This document shows, in pieces, positions 18,672 through 27,798 of a stretch of 64,000 nucleotides of DNA (positions are counted from its first letter, which is position 1; every line of letters starts with the position of its first letter). A program made the position numbers and the translations under genes. The notes beneath the pieces are model-generated. The model made no database searches. It had not been told where the DNA came from and saw nothing but the letters and a program-made list of their open reading frames with translations. The stretch is from Aquamicrobium sp. (GTDB lineage Bacteria > Pseudomonadota > Alphaproteobacteria > Rhizobiales > Rhizobiaceae), in contig NZ_JAMLIE010000001.1 of assembly GCF_023954335.1 (NCBI RefSeq), positions 930,001 through 994,000 of the forward strand, given 5' to 3'.

Positions 18672-19949
18672 TCAGAACCTGTCGCGCAGCGCGTACCAGT
18701 TGAGCGCGAGGAACAGCAGCGGCGCGCGAAAACGCCGGCCGCCGGGGAAGGGCGGCACCTTCAGCTCCTCGAACAGCTTCAGCCTGTCGCGGTTGCCGGC
18801 GACCGTCTCGGCATAGAGCCGGCCGACGAAGTTCGACAGCATGACGCCGTGGCCGGAATAACCGCCGGCCGAGATGACGTTCGGCATCACCTCGCGCACG
18901 AAAGGCGTGCGCGGCAGCGTGATGCCGACATAGCCGCCCCAGGCATGGGTGATCTCGACGTCCTTCAGGGCCGGATAGATCTCGGTGATCTGCCGGCGGA
19001 TGTGGATGTTGATGTCCCGCGGGTCGCCCGGCGCATAGATCTCGCGGCCGCCGAACAGCAGCCGCCCTTCGCGGTCGCGGCGGAAATAGCGCACGACGAA
19101 GCGCGAATCGTCGACCGATTCCAGCCCCGGCAGCACGGGGCTGTCCGTCCCCAGCGGCGGCGTCGCGCCGATGAACGAGCCGATCGGCATCACATGCGCG
19201 GCGCTGATGGGCTCCAAGTCGCCGCCATAGGCGTTGACGGCGATGAGCGCCTTGTCGGCATGAATCGTGCCGCGCGGCGTCGTCACCGTGACCTTGCCGT
19301 TCGCAGACGAGATGCCGGTCGCCTTGGTGGACTCGAAAAGCCGCGCCCCGGCCGCCGCCGCGACGCGGGCGGTGCCGACAACCAGCTTCAGCGGGTTGAC
19401 GTGGCCGGTGCCGGTGTCGCGCACGCCGCCGAAGAATCGCGTCGAGCCGACGCGCTCCGCCGTCTCCTGCGCGTCCATGAACGCGATGTGGGGATAGCCG
19501 TAGCGCGTGGCCATGATCTCGGCATGGGCGCGATAGTCCTTCACGTAGCGCGCCTTGTGCGCGACCGACATGTGGCCGGGCATGTACTCGATGTCGATGC
19601 CGTGCTCCCCGGCGAAGCCGAGAAGGTGCGCCTTGGCGTCTTCGGCCAGGTCGAACAGCGCCCTGGCGCGGGCGAAGCCGAGCCCGGCCTCCATGTCCTC
19701 CGGCCAAGCGCGCTGGCCGGTGTTCAACTGGCCGCCATTGCGCCCCGACGCGCCGTCGCCGAAGCGGTGCGCCTCGATCAGCACAACGTCGACGCCGGCC
19801 CGCGCCAGATGCGCCGCCGCCGACAGCCCCGTGAACCCGCCGCCGATGACGACGACGTCGGCTTGGGCCTCGCCGTCGAGCGCCGGATAGTGCGGTCGCT
19901 CGCCAAGCGACGCCTCGTACCAGGATAAGCCGGGGGAGATGGGGTTCAT
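18672..19949 (-). CDS. puuB: FAD-dependent oxidoreductase, gamma-glutamylputrescine oxidase-like
   Basis: A 425-residue DAO-family flavoprotein. The FAD-binding VVIGGGFTGLSAA motif is at 33-45 and the SGRNGGQL motif near 70, both characteristic of PuuB-like enzymes, which oxidise gamma-glutamylated amines. The neighbouring PuuA-like ligase on the same strand supports a role in polyamine or amine breakdown, but no puuC, puuD or puuR is present. The start codon directly abuts a short-repeat array (19951-20097), leaving no visible Shine-Dalgarno sequence, so translation may be weak or the array may have replaced the native leader. Confidence 0.8.
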   Translation of the reverse strand: MNPISPGLSWYEASLGERPHYPALDGEAQADVVVIGGGFTGLSAAAHLARAGVDVVLIEAHRFGDGASGRNGGQLNTGQRAWPEDMEAGLGFARARALFDLAEDAKAHLLGFAGEHGIDIEYMPGHMSVAHKARYVKDYRAHAEIMATRYGYPHIAFMDAQETAERVGSTRFFGGVRDTGTGHVNPLKLVVGTARVAAAAGARLFESTKATGISSANGKVTVTTPRGTIHADKALIAVNAYGGDLEPISAAHVMPIGSFIGATPPLGTDSPVLPGLESVDDSRFVVRYFRRDREGRLLFGGREIYAPGDPRDINIHIRRQITEIYPALKDVEITHAWGGYVGITLPRTPFVREVMPNVISAGGYSGHGVMLSNFVGRLYAETVAGNRDRLKLFEELKVPPFPGGRRFRAPLLFLALNWYALRDRF

Positions 19950-19950
19950 G

Positions 19951-20097
19951 AGCGAATAGCGAATAGTTGGTAGCGAATAGGGAACAGCGAATAGCGAATA
20001 GTGAGTAGTGAGTAGTGAGTAGTGAGTAGTGAAGGACGCGGATAGCGAGGTGAAATTGCTTTTTCCCTATTCGCTATTCCCTACTCGCTATTCGCTC
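19951..20097. repeat. Array of GAATAGCG/GAGTAGTG short repeats with inverted ends
   Basis: The left part (19951-20031) is a run of 8-9-base units GCGAATAGC, then four or more of GAGTAGTG. The right part (20067-20097) holds the same motifs inverted (CTATTCGCTATTCCC...). The halves could pair into a long hairpin around a 35-bp centre. The same units form the inverted ends of the four-helix-bundle cassette at 59889-60349. This copy contains no gene. It occupies nearly the whole space between puuA-like and puuB genes. Confidence 0.85.
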
Positions 20098-20099
20098 TC

Positions 20100-21539
20100 C
20101 TACACATTGAGAAGCAGATACTCCCGCTCCCACGGACTGATCACCTCCATGAAGGTCTCGAACTCGGCCTTCTTGATGGCGGCGTAGGTGGAGGCGAAGG
20201 AGGTGCCGAGCAGCTCGCACAGCGACTCGTCGCTCTCGAACAGCTCGACCGCCTCCAGCAGGCCGCGCGGCAGGTCGATGTCGTCCTCGTTGGCCGTGGT
20301 GCCGACCGGCGCGTCCGGCTCGATCGCGTTCGTCATGCCGATCAGCCCGCAGGCGAGCGAGGCGGCGAGCGCCAGATACGGGTTGGCGTCCGAGGAGGGG
20401 ATACGGTTCTCCACCCGCCGCGCCGCCGGGTCCGAGCGCGGCACCCTGAAAGCGGTGGTGCGGTTGTCGTAACCCCATTTGGTGTTGACCGGGGCCGACG
20501 CCGCCTGCGTCAGCCGCCGGTAGGAATTGACGTAGGGCGCGAACATGACGAGCGCGTTGGGGATGTGGCGCTGCATGCCGCCGATGAAATGGCGGAAGGC
20601 CGGCGTCTCGCCGCCCTCGGCGTCGGTGAAGACGTTCTTGCCGGTCTTCCTGTCGAGGATCGACTGGTGGATGTGCATGGCCGAGCCGGGCTGGCCCTGG
20701 ATGGGCTTGGCCATGAAGGTGGCGTAGGTGTCGTGCTTCAGCGCCGCCTCGCGGATGGTGCGCTTGAACATGAACACCTGATCGGCGAGCTCGACCGGAT
20801 CGCCGTGGCGCAGATTGATCTCGAGCTGGCCCGCGCCCTCCTCGTGGATCAGCGTGTCGATCTCCAGTCCCTGCGCCTCGGAGAAATGGTAGATGTCGTC
20901 GATCAGCTCGTCGAACTCGTTGATGCCGGCGATGGAATAGCCCTGCCCGCCGCCGATGGCGCGCCCCGAGCGGCCGACCGGCGGGGTCAGCGGATAGTCG
21001 GGGTCGGGGTTCTTGTTGACGAGGTAGAACTCGATCTCCGGCGCGACCACGGGTCTGAGGCCGCGTTTGGCATAGGCATCCATGACGCGGCGCAGCACGT
21101 TGCGCGGCGTGAACTCGACCGTGCGGCCGTCTTGATGGACGAGATCGCAGATCACCTGCGCCGTCGGGTCGCTTTCCCACGGCACGATGGAGAGCGTCGA
21201 CAGGTCCGGCTCCAGCTTGAGGTCGCCGTCGTCCTCCGGGTAGACGAAGCCGTGGCCGTCCTCCGGGTAGTCGCCGGAGATGGTGGCCATGAACACCGCC
21301 GAGGGTAGCGCCAGCGAGGTGTCGGAGGTGAACTTCTTCGACGGCATCATCTTGCCGCGCGCCACGCCCGCCTGGTCGGGCGTGATGCATTCGATGTCCT
21401 CGATGCCGCGCCATTCGAGCCAGGCGCCCGCCTCTTTCCAGTTCTTCACGCCGCGGAATTTCTTGACGAATTCGGGCACGCGCGCACGCGTTCCGCGGCC
21501 GTTAGCGCGGATTTCCTTCTTCTGCACGGGAGGCATCAA
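20100..21539 (-). CDS. puuA: Glutamine synthetase family protein, gamma-glutamylputrescine synthetase-like
   Basis: A 479-residue ATP-dependent amidoligase of the glutamine synthetase fold. The metal and substrate-binding motifs are present (APEIEFYLV, EEGAGQLEINL, MHIHQS, ENRIPSSDANPYLA). It lacks the adenylylation-loop tyrosine context of GlnA, which fits the PuuA/GlnA3 subgroup that ligates glutamate to putrescine or other amines. It is upstream of puuB on the same strand, separated by the repeat array, and probably supplies the glutamylated substrate. The exact amine is unknown. Confidence 0.85.
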   Translation of the reverse strand: MMPPVQKKEIRANGRGTRARVPEFVKKFRGVKNWKEAGAWLEWRGIEDIECITPDQAGVARGKMMPSKKFTSDTSLALPSAVFMATISGDYPEDGHGFVYPEDDGDLKLEPDLSTLSIVPWESDPTAQVICDLVHQDGRTVEFTPRNVLRRVMDAYAKRGLRPVVAPEIEFYLVNKNPDPDYPLTPPVGRSGRAIGGGQGYSIAGINEFDELIDDIYHFSEAQGLEIDTLIHEEGAGQLEINLRHGDPVELADQVFMFKRTIREAALKHDTYATFMAKPIQGQPGSAMHIHQSILDRKTGKNVFTDAEGGETPAFRHFIGGMQRHIPNALVMFAPYVNSYRRLTQAASAPVNTKWGYDNRTTAFRVPRSDPAARRVENRIPSSDANPYLALAASLACGLIGMTNAIEPDAPVGTTANEDDIDLPRGLLEAVELFESDESLCELLGTSFASTYAAIKKAEFETFMEVISPWEREYLLLNV

Positions 21540-21613
21540 TCACCGGAAAGATCGTTCAGGATGGTCGAGTATAGCCGCCTCCCCCGGACGTTGGGAAGGG
21601 CCGGCCGCGCGGC

Positions 21614-22006
21614 CTATTCCTCGAAGCGGTTGGCGTCGTCGCGGTCGTGCTCGTACCGTCTTTTGAGCGGGAAGGGCGGCAGCCAGGATTCGCGGCGGAC
21701 GGTCCACAGCTCGTAGGTCGGCGTCAACTGATCGGGGGCGTCGAGGGAGCCGAGATTCACCTCGACCTCGTCGCCGCTGCGCCCGAAGATGGAGGAGCCG
21801 CAGCGCGGGCAGAAGTGCCGCCCGGCATAGTCGCGCGTCTCGCCGGAGATCGTCACCGCGTCCTGCGGGAATATCGCCGAAGCGTGGAAAAGAGCGCCGT
21901 GATGCTTGCGGCAGTCGAGGCAGTGGCAAAGGCCGACCCGGTAGGGTCGTCCCGACGCCACGATCCGCACGTCGCCGCACAGGCATCCGCCGGTGAATCG
22001 CTCCAT
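21614..22006 (-). CDS. GFA family protein
   Basis: A 130-residue zinc protein of the Gfa/CENP-V fold (glutathione-dependent formaldehyde-activating enzyme family). The zinc cysteines are Cys8 and Cys10 (GGCLCG), Cys27, Cys29 and Cys32 (CHCLDC), and Cys66 and Cys69 (FCPRCG). The ATG at 22006 has a near-perfect AAGGAGA ribosome site and starts directly before the first motif. Actual formaldehyde activity is not established for most of this family. Confidence 0.9.
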   Translation of the reverse strand: MERFTGGCLCGDVRIVASGRPYRVGLCHCLDCRKHHGALFHASAIFPQDAVTISGETRDYAGRHFCPRCGSSIFGRSGDEVEVNLGSLDAPDQLTPTYELWTVRRESWLPPFPLKRRYEHDRDDANRFEE

Positions 22007-22044
22007 GCCCGTGTCTCCTTCGACGCCTTGCGGCCACCGATACG

Positions 22045-22073
22045 AAAAAGGGGCGGTCTCGCGACCGCCCCTT
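22045..22073 (-). terminator. Intrinsic terminator of the Bax-inhibitor gene
   Basis: On the minus strand, an 11-bp perfect stem AAGGGGCGGTC/GACCGCCCCTT with a 4-base loop, followed by TTTTT and CG. It lies 42 bp after the stop at 22115. Confidence 0.85.
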
Positions 22074-22114
22074 GTCTTGCCGTTCATCCGGCCCGCGCGG
22101 GCCGCGCCTGTCCG

Positions 22115-22894
22115 TTACTCGCGGTTGCCGAGGAACTGGAGCAGGAACATGAACATGTTGATGAAGTCGAGATAGAGGCGCAGCGCGCCCATGATCGCCT
22201 TGCGGCCGGCGACCAGCGCGCCGTCGCCCTCATAGTACATTTCCTTGATCTGCTGGGTGTCGTAGGCGGTCAGGCCCGCGAACACCAGCACGCCGATCGC
22301 CGAGATGGCGAACTGCAGCGCCGACGACTGCATGAAGATGTTGACCAGCATCGCCAGGATGAGGCCCCACACGCCCATGATCAGGAACGAGCCCATGCCC
22401 GACAGGTCGCGCTTGGTGGTGTAGCCGAACAGCGACAGCGCCAGGAACGCGGTGGCGGTGATGAAGAACGTCTGGACGATCGAGCCGCTGGTGTAGACCA
22501 GGAAGATCGACGACAGCGAGATGCCCATCACGGCGGCGAAGGCCCAGAACGTGGTCTGCGCGGCCGAAAGGCTCATCTTCTCGACGCGGAACGACAGGAA
22601 GAACACCATCGCCAGCGGCGCGAGCATCACGACCCAGCGCAGCGGCGAGCCGTAGAGCGCGGCGCCGAGCGAGGTCAGCATCTTGCCGTTGCCGAGCGTG
22701 GCGACGGCGGCGGAGGGGTCGTTGGTGGTGGCGAGCATCACCGTGCCGAGCGCGGCGAAGCCGGTGATCGCAAGACCGAGCGCCATCAGGTTGTAGACCT
22801 TGATCATGTAGGCGCGCAGGCCCTCATCGATCGCGGCGTCGGCATGCACGCCGGCGGGCGCGACGCGAGCCTGATAGTTGCGAAGGTCAGCCAT
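22115..22894 (-). CDS. Bax inhibitor-1 / YccA family membrane protein
   Basis: A 259-residue inner-membrane protein with seven predicted hydrophobic helices and the family signatures GVWGLILAML and TAYDTQQIKE near the C-terminus. Members are proton-sensitive calcium leak or stress-related proteins; E. coli YccA and YbhL modulate FtsH or calcium. The terminal segment MFMFLLQFLG is typical. It is monocistronic, with its own terminator, and has a 218-bp upstream region with no clear operator. Confidence 0.93.
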   Translation of the reverse strand: MADLRNYQARVAPAGVHADAAIDEGLRAYMIKVYNLMALGLAITGFAALGTVMLATTNDPSAAVATLGNGKMLTSLGAALYGSPLRWVVMLAPLAMVFFLSFRVEKMSLSAAQTTFWAFAAVMGISLSSIFLVYTSGSIVQTFFITATAFLALSLFGYTTKRDLSGMGSFLIMGVWGLILAMLVNIFMQSSALQFAISAIGVLVFAGLTAYDTQQIKEMYYEGDGALVAGRKAIMGALRLYLDFINMFMFLLQFLGNRE

Positions 22895-23112
22895 GGAAAA
22901 TCCTCTTATCTGCTCATGTCCCGTCGGGTGTCAGGCATGCGCACCTTGCGCAGACCCAGGCGCCGCTGGCGGGACTCCAGCATGCCTATCGGCAAATATG
23001 ATGGTTCTTGTGCCCCGCGACAAGGGCCGTTGCAGGTTGAAATGCACTGTGATGGTGCCGCCGCCATCACTTTTTCTTCAAGGACGTTCTTAAAGACCGC
23101 CCCGTTTGCCGC

Positions 23113-25689
23113 TCAAAGATTGCGCAGCACCGGTGCCGCCTTGTGGCCGAGAACCCGCCATGTGCCGACGAGGCCGAAGCCGACGGTCAGCACCAGCGCC
23201 AGCAGCAGCGTCGACAGCGCCACCTCCGGCAGGAAGCTCGAGGGCAGGGTCATGATGCGCGCCACCACGAACCACGCCGCGATGCCGCCGGCGATGAGCG
23301 CGAAGATCGCCGTCGCCAGCCCGATCAGCGCGTATTCGAGCGAGAACGCCTTGATCAGCGTGCGCCGCGTCGCGCCGAGCGTCTTCAGCACCACCGCGTC
23401 GTGGATTCGGGCGCGGTTTCCGGCGGCGAGCGCCCCAGACAGCACCAGCACCGAGGCGACGAGCGCGATGGCCGCCGCCGCCCGGATGGCGACGGCGAGC
23501 TGGGCGACGATGCCGTTGATGATGTCGAGCGCGTCCTTGACGCGCACGCTGGTCACCGAGGGGAAGGCGCGGGTGATGGCGTTGAGCACCTGGGCCTCCT
23601 CGGCCGGCGTCGCCCCGGGGTCGGACAGCGTCGCCAGCCACGAATGCGGCGCGCCGGCGAAGGTGTTGGGCGAGAACACCATGACGAAATTGATGGCGAG
23701 CGATTCCCACTGCACCTCGCGGAAGCTGGATATCCGCGCGGTGATGTTGCGGCCGAGCACGTTGACCGTCACCGTGTCGCCGAGCTTCAGGCCGAGCTCG
23801 CGCCCTTCCTGCGCCGCGAAGGAGACGAGCGGCTCGCCGTCATAGCCGTCCGGCCACCATTCCCCCTGCGACAGGGTCGAGTTCTCCGGCACGTTGCGGG
23901 CATAGGTGATGCCGCGGTCGCCGCGCAGCACCCATGCGCCTTCGGGCGGCACGTCGAGCTCGCGCACGTCGGTGCCGTTCAGCGCCATGACGCGGCCGCG
24001 CAGCATCGGCACGCGCACCAGCTTGCCGTCCGGCGCCTCGGCCTCGACCAGATCGGCGAAGGCGTCGACCTCGCCGCTCTGGATGTCGACGAAGAAGAAG
24101 TTCGGCGCGTGCGCCGGCAGGCTGCCGGCGATCTGTCGCCTGAGGTTGCCGTCGATCAGCGCCAGCGTGACGACGAGGGTGAGGCCGAGCCCGAGCGACA
24201 GCACGACCGAGGGCGTCAGCGCCCCGGGGCGGTGGATGTTGCCGATGGCGAGGCGAAGCGCCGCCCCGCGCATGCGCGGGGCCCTGCGCGCCAGCCATTG
24301 CACGAGGACGCCGACGAGCCGCAGCACCACGAAGGCGGCGACCGCGGCGGTGACGAAGATCACCGCGATGCGCCGGTCGCCGGCGGTGAAGACGGCAAGC
24401 GCCGCGAGCACGGCGGCGATGGCCAGCACGGCGACGACATAGACCGGGCGCGGCAGGCCGCGCTGGTCGAAGCCCATCTCGCGGAAGAGGGCGGTCGCCG
24501 GCACGTCGCGCGCCCGGCCCAGCGGCAGCAGCGCGAAGGCGAGCGTGACGAGGATGCCGAACAGGGCGGCGAAGCCGAGCGCACCCCAATGGACGCCGCC
24601 CTCCATCGGCACCGGGAACACGGCGGCGAGGAACCCGGCCGCCACCGGCGGCATCAGCGCGGCGAGGACGAGGCCGATGGCGATGCCGATCCCCGCCACC
24701 ATCAGGATCTGCACCAGATAGACGAGGAACACGAACCGGCCCGACGCGCCGAGGCTCTTGAAGGTGGCGATGACGCCGCGCTTGGCTTCCAGATAGGCGC
24801 GCACGGCGTTGGCGACGCCGACCCCGCCGACGACCAGCGCGGTCAGCCCGACCAGCGTCAGGAATTGCGAGAAGCGCTCGACATTCGACGACAGCGAGGG
24901 TGCTGCCCCGGTGCGGCCGCGCACGCTCCAGCCGGCCTCGGGGAACTCGGCGGTCGCCCTTTCGCGGACGGCCTGGATGTCGGCCTCGCTGGTGCCTGCC
25001 GGCATGCGGATCTTGTAGGCGTGCTCGACGAGGCTGCCGGGCTGGATCAGGCCGGATGCCTCCAGCGCATCGAGCGAGATCAGGAGGCGCGGCGCGAGGC
25101 CGAACCCGTCCGAGATCGCGTCCGGCTCGCTGACGATCCTGGCGCGCAGCTCGTAGTCGGCGTCGCCGAGGCGGATCGTGTCGCCGATCTCGAGGCCGAG
25201 CCGCGAGAACAGCATATCGGCCGCCGCCGCGCCGTGGATGCCGCCGCGCGCGGCGAAGATGTCGGCGAGCGGCAGGTTCGGTTCCGTGACGAGCTCGCCA
25301 TAGAGCGGATAGAGCCCGTCGACGGCTTTCGCCTCGACCAGCGTCTGGTCCGAGCCGTCCGGCAGCCGCGCCATCGAGCGCAGATTGGCGCTGTGGGCCA
25401 CCTCGCCAAGCTCATGCAGGAACGCCATTTCCCGCTGGTCGGCCTCGCGGTGGACGAGCTGGAAGCGCATGTCGCCGCCGAGGAGGTCCCGCCCCTGCGT
25501 CTCGATGCCGGTCGAGATGGCGCGGGCGAGCGAGTTGACCCCGCCGATGGCGGCGACGCCGAGCGCGATGCAGGCGATGAAGATCAGGAAGCCGGAGAGC
25601 CCGCCGCGCATCTCGCGCGCCGAGAAGCGGAAGGCGAGCCGCAAGGTGCGGCCGAAGCCGGCGGCGCCGGTGGCTGTCGCGCTGGTCAT
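23113..25689 (-). CDS. ABC transporter permease, FtsX-like (YbbP type)
   Basis: An 858-residue inner-membrane permease with ten predicted transmembrane segments. It has one N-terminal helix, a large periplasmic domain, an FtsX triad near 260-400, a second set of helices, another periplasmic domain, and a C-terminal FtsX triad near 730-840. Duplicated FtsX domains define the YbbP/MacB-like type VII group. The partner ATPase gene ends 15 bp upstream, and tesA is divergent, so the locus matches the conserved tesA/ybbA/ybbP cluster. Its substrate, possibly a lipid or lipoprotein-like molecule, is unknown. GGAGGGGGG precedes the ATG. Confidence 0.93.
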   Translation of the reverse strand: MTSATATGAAGFGRTLRLAFRFSAREMRGGLSGFLIFIACIALGVAAIGGVNSLARAISTGIETQGRDLLGGDMRFQLVHREADQREMAFLHELGEVAHSANLRSMARLPDGSDQTLVEAKAVDGLYPLYGELVTEPNLPLADIFAARGGIHGAAAADMLFSRLGLEIGDTIRLGDADYELRARIVSEPDAISDGFGLAPRLLISLDALEASGLIQPGSLVEHAYKIRMPAGTSEADIQAVRERATAEFPEAGWSVRGRTGAAPSLSSNVERFSQFLTLVGLTALVVGGVGVANAVRAYLEAKRGVIATFKSLGASGRFVFLVYLVQILMVAGIGIAIGLVLAALMPPVAAGFLAAVFPVPMEGGVHWGALGFAALFGILVTLAFALLPLGRARDVPATALFREMGFDQRGLPRPVYVVAVLAIAAVLAALAVFTAGDRRIAVIFVTAAVAAFVVLRLVGVLVQWLARRAPRMRGAALRLAIGNIHRPGALTPSVVLSLGLGLTLVVTLALIDGNLRRQIAGSLPAHAPNFFFVDIQSGEVDAFADLVEAEAPDGKLVRVPMLRGRVMALNGTDVRELDVPPEGAWVLRGDRGITYARNVPENSTLSQGEWWPDGYDGEPLVSFAAQEGRELGLKLGDTVTVNVLGRNITARISSFREVQWESLAINFVMVFSPNTFAGAPHSWLATLSDPGATPAEEAQVLNAITRAFPSVTSVRVKDALDIINGIVAQLAVAIRAAAAIALVASVLVLSGALAAGNRARIHDAVVLKTLGATRRTLIKAFSLEYALIGLATAIFALIAGGIAAWFVVARIMTLPSSFLPEVALSTLLLALVLTVGFGLVGTWRVLGHKAAPVLRNL

Positions 25690-25704
25690 GGATCCCCCCT
25701 CCGC

Positions 25705-26403
25705 TCAGGCGCTGGCCGCGGCGAGCGCCGGCGGCTGCTCGATGCGGCCGGAGCGCATGGCGACCTGCCGCGTGCAGCGCGCGGCGAGCGCCGGATCGTG
25801 GGTGACGAGGACCAGCGTCATGCCGCGCTCCGCCGCCTTGGCGAACAGCATGTCGGCGATCTGCCGCCCCGTCGCCTGGTCGAGATTGCCGGTCGGCTCG
25901 TCGGCGATCAGCAGGGCTGGCTCGGGCGCAAGGGCACGGGCGATGGCGACGCGCTGCTGCTCGCCGCCGGAAAGCTCGCCCGGATAGTGCGTCAGCCGCT
26001 CGCCGAGGCCGACGGCTTCAAGCTCGCGCTGCGCCACCCCGAAAGGGTCGGCATGGCCGGCCAGCTCCAGCGGCACGGCGACGTTCTCCAGCGCCGTCAT
26101 GTTGGGGATCAGGTGGAACGACTGGAAGACGATGCCGACGTTCCTGCCGCGAAAGGCGGCGACGTCGTCCTCGGAGCGGCCGTCGATGCGCGTGCCGGCG
26201 ATCCAGACCTCGCCCTCGTCCACCCGCTCCAGCCCGGCCAGCACCATCAGGAGCGTCGACTTGCCCGAGCCGGACGGGCCGACGATGCCCGTCGCCTCAC
26301 CGCGCGCCACCTCGAGGCTCACCCCCTTCAGAACATGCACCGAGGACGCTCCCTCGCCCAGTGTCAGGGAAACGTCCTTCATCCGGATTGCGGCTTCTGT
26401 CAC
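25705..26403 (-). CDS. ABC transporter ATP-binding protein (YbbA/LolD type)
   Basis: A 232-residue cytoplasmic ATPase. It has Walker A GPSGSGKST at 42-50, the signature LSGGEQQRVAIARAL, Walker B LLIADEPTGNLD and an H-loop His in VTHDPAL. It pairs with the FtsX-like permease just downstream (15 bp). The family (LolD, MacB, YbbA) powers periplasmic mechanotransmission and not classical import. It is divergent from tesA, with about 50 bp between the starts. Confidence 0.96.
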   Translation of the reverse strand: MTEAAIRMKDVSLTLGEGASSVHVLKGVSLEVARGEATGIVGPSGSGKSTLLMVLAGLERVDEGEVWIAGTRIDGRSEDDVAAFRGRNVGIVFQSFHLIPNMTALENVAVPLELAGHADPFGVAQRELEAVGLGERLTHYPGELSGGEQQRVAIARALAPEPALLIADEPTGNLDQATGRQIADMLFAKAAERGMTLVLVTHDPALAARCTRQVAMRSGRIEQPPALAAASA

Positions 26404-26455
26404 GGGCGGTTCTTCCTATATGTGTTCGAGGGCGTCGGTGGGATATGGGTTGGAT

Positions 26456-27124
26456 ATGGTCGCTTTCAAACGCTTTTGTCAGCTTTTTTCGGGTGCGGCG
26501 CTTTGCCTTGCCGCCATGACGGCATGGGCCGCGGCCGAGCCGGTGAAGATCGTCGGATTCGGCGACAGCCTGATGGCCGGATACCAGCTTGCCCCCGGCG
26601 AGTCCTTCCCCGAGAAGCTCGAAGCGGCGCTTAAGGCGCGCCGTCACGATGTTTTGATCGCCAATGCCGGGGTCTCGGGCGACACGTCGAGCGGCGGGCT
26701 TTCGCGCCTCGACTGGTCGGTGCCGGACGAAACCGAGCTGGTGATCCTCGAGCTCGGCGCCAACGACATGCTGCGCGGCATCCGCCCGGACGTGACCGAG
26801 AAGAACCTCGTCGCGATGATCGAGCGGCTGAACGAGCGCGGCATCGGCATCGTGCTGGCGGGCATGCTGGCCGCGCCCAATCTCGGCGCCGGCTATGCCG
26901 AGGCGTTCGACCCGATCTATCCGCGCCTCGCCGAGACCTACGGCCTGCCGTTCTATCCGTTCTTCCTCGACGGCGTCGCCGCCGAGCGCGGCCTCTTGCT
27001 CGAGGACGGCATGCACCCGAACGCCGAGGGCGTCGACAGGATGGTCGAGGGCTTTCTGCCCGTCATCGAGCCGGTGATCGAGAAGGTTCTTTCCGCCCGC
27101 GCCGGCGCGCCGAACGACGGGTGA
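26456..27124 (+). CDS. tesA: Arylesterase / lysophospholipase L1-like SGNH hydrolase
   Basis: A 222-residue secreted GDSL esterase. A signal peptide spans about residues 1-27 (hydrophobic core, AWAAA-EP). The four SGNH blocks are present: Ser38 in GFGDSLMAGY, Gly in NAGVSGDTS, Asn in ELGANDML, and Asp/His in DGMHPN. It should act in the periplasm as thioesterase/lysophospholipase/arylesterase. The divergent ybbAP-type genes keep the arrangement known from E. coli tesA. The start at 26456 is chosen because the signal peptide begins there. Confidence 0.93.
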   Translation: MVAFKRFCQLFSGAALCLAAMTAWAAAEPVKIVGFGDSLMAGYQLAPGESFPEKLEAALKARRHDVLIANAGVSGDTSSGGLSRLDWSVPDETELVILELGANDMLRGIRPDVTEKNLVAMIERLNERGIGIVLAGMLAAPNLGAGYAEAFDPIYPRLAETYGLPFYPFFLDGVAAERGLLLEDGMHPNAEGVDRMVEGFLPVIEPVIEKVLSARAGAPNDG

Positions 27125-27207
27125 GGGCGGGTCGAGGAAAACAACTTGCCCCGGCGGGCGAAGAATGGTCCGCTGGACCCGAGCAGTCGATTCGAGGAGG
27201 CACCCCC

Positions 27208-27798
27208 ATGCCGCGACTTTTCACCGCCCTCGAAATTCCGCGCGATGCCGCCCTTTCGCTCTCGCTCCTGCGCGGCGGTCTTCCCGGAGCGCGCTGGATC
27301 GATGTCGAGAACTATCATCTGACCCTGCGCTTCATCGGCGACGTGGAGGGCCATGTCGCCGACGAGATCGCCAACGCGCTCGACCGGGTGCGCCGGCCGT
27401 CCTTCACGCTCACGCTCTCGGGCGTCGGCGCGTTCGGCTCGAAGAAGCCGCATTCGATCTATGCCGGCGTCGCGCCGTCGCCCGACCTCGTCGCCTTGCA
27501 GGCCGAGATCGAGCGCATCTGCCAGCGGCTCGGCCTGCCGGCCGAAACGCGCAAGTTCGTGCCGCATGTCACGCTGGCGCGGCTGCGCAACGCCTCCGAC
27601 GGCGATGTCGCGCTCTATCTCTCCGGCCGCGGCAACTTCTCGACCCTGCCGTTCCGCGTCGGCCGCTTCGTGCTGATGTCGTCGCGCGAATCGGTCGGGG
27701 GCGGGCCTTACGTCGTCGAGGAGGCGTGGCCGCTCCTTTCCGCCGATGCGCGGGAGGAGGAACCACACGCCCTGCCACAGAGGATGCTGCGGCCATGA
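27208..27798 (+). CDS. thpR: RNA 2',3'-cyclic phosphodiesterase
   Basis: A 196-residue member of the 2H phosphoesterase superfamily (LigT/ThpR), which opens 2',3'-cyclic phosphates on RNA ends. Both catalytic HxT motifs are visible: His37 in YHLTLRF and His120 in PHVTLAR. GAGGAGG precedes the ATG at 27208. Its stop overlaps the start of phhB by four bases (ATGA), so the two are translationally coupled. Confidence 0.92.
   Translation: MPRLFTALEIPRDAALSLSLLRGGLPGARWIDVENYHLTLRFIGDVEGHVADEIANALDRVRRPSFTLTLSGVGAFGSKKPHSIYAGVAPSPDLVALQAEIERICQRLGLPAETRKFVPHVTLARLRNASDGDVALYLSGRGNFSTLPFRVGRFVLMSSRESVGGGPYVVEEAWPLLSADAREEEPHALPQRMLRP

Noticed and set aside
19951..20097. CRISPR-like array
   Set aside because: Units are only 8-9 bases, contiguous, partly inverted and without spacers; no cas gene is present.
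20100..21539. Housekeeping glutamine synthetase GlnA
   Set aside because: The sequence fits the PuuA/GlnA3 side group better, and the neighbouring PuuB-like oxidase supports an amine-ligating role.
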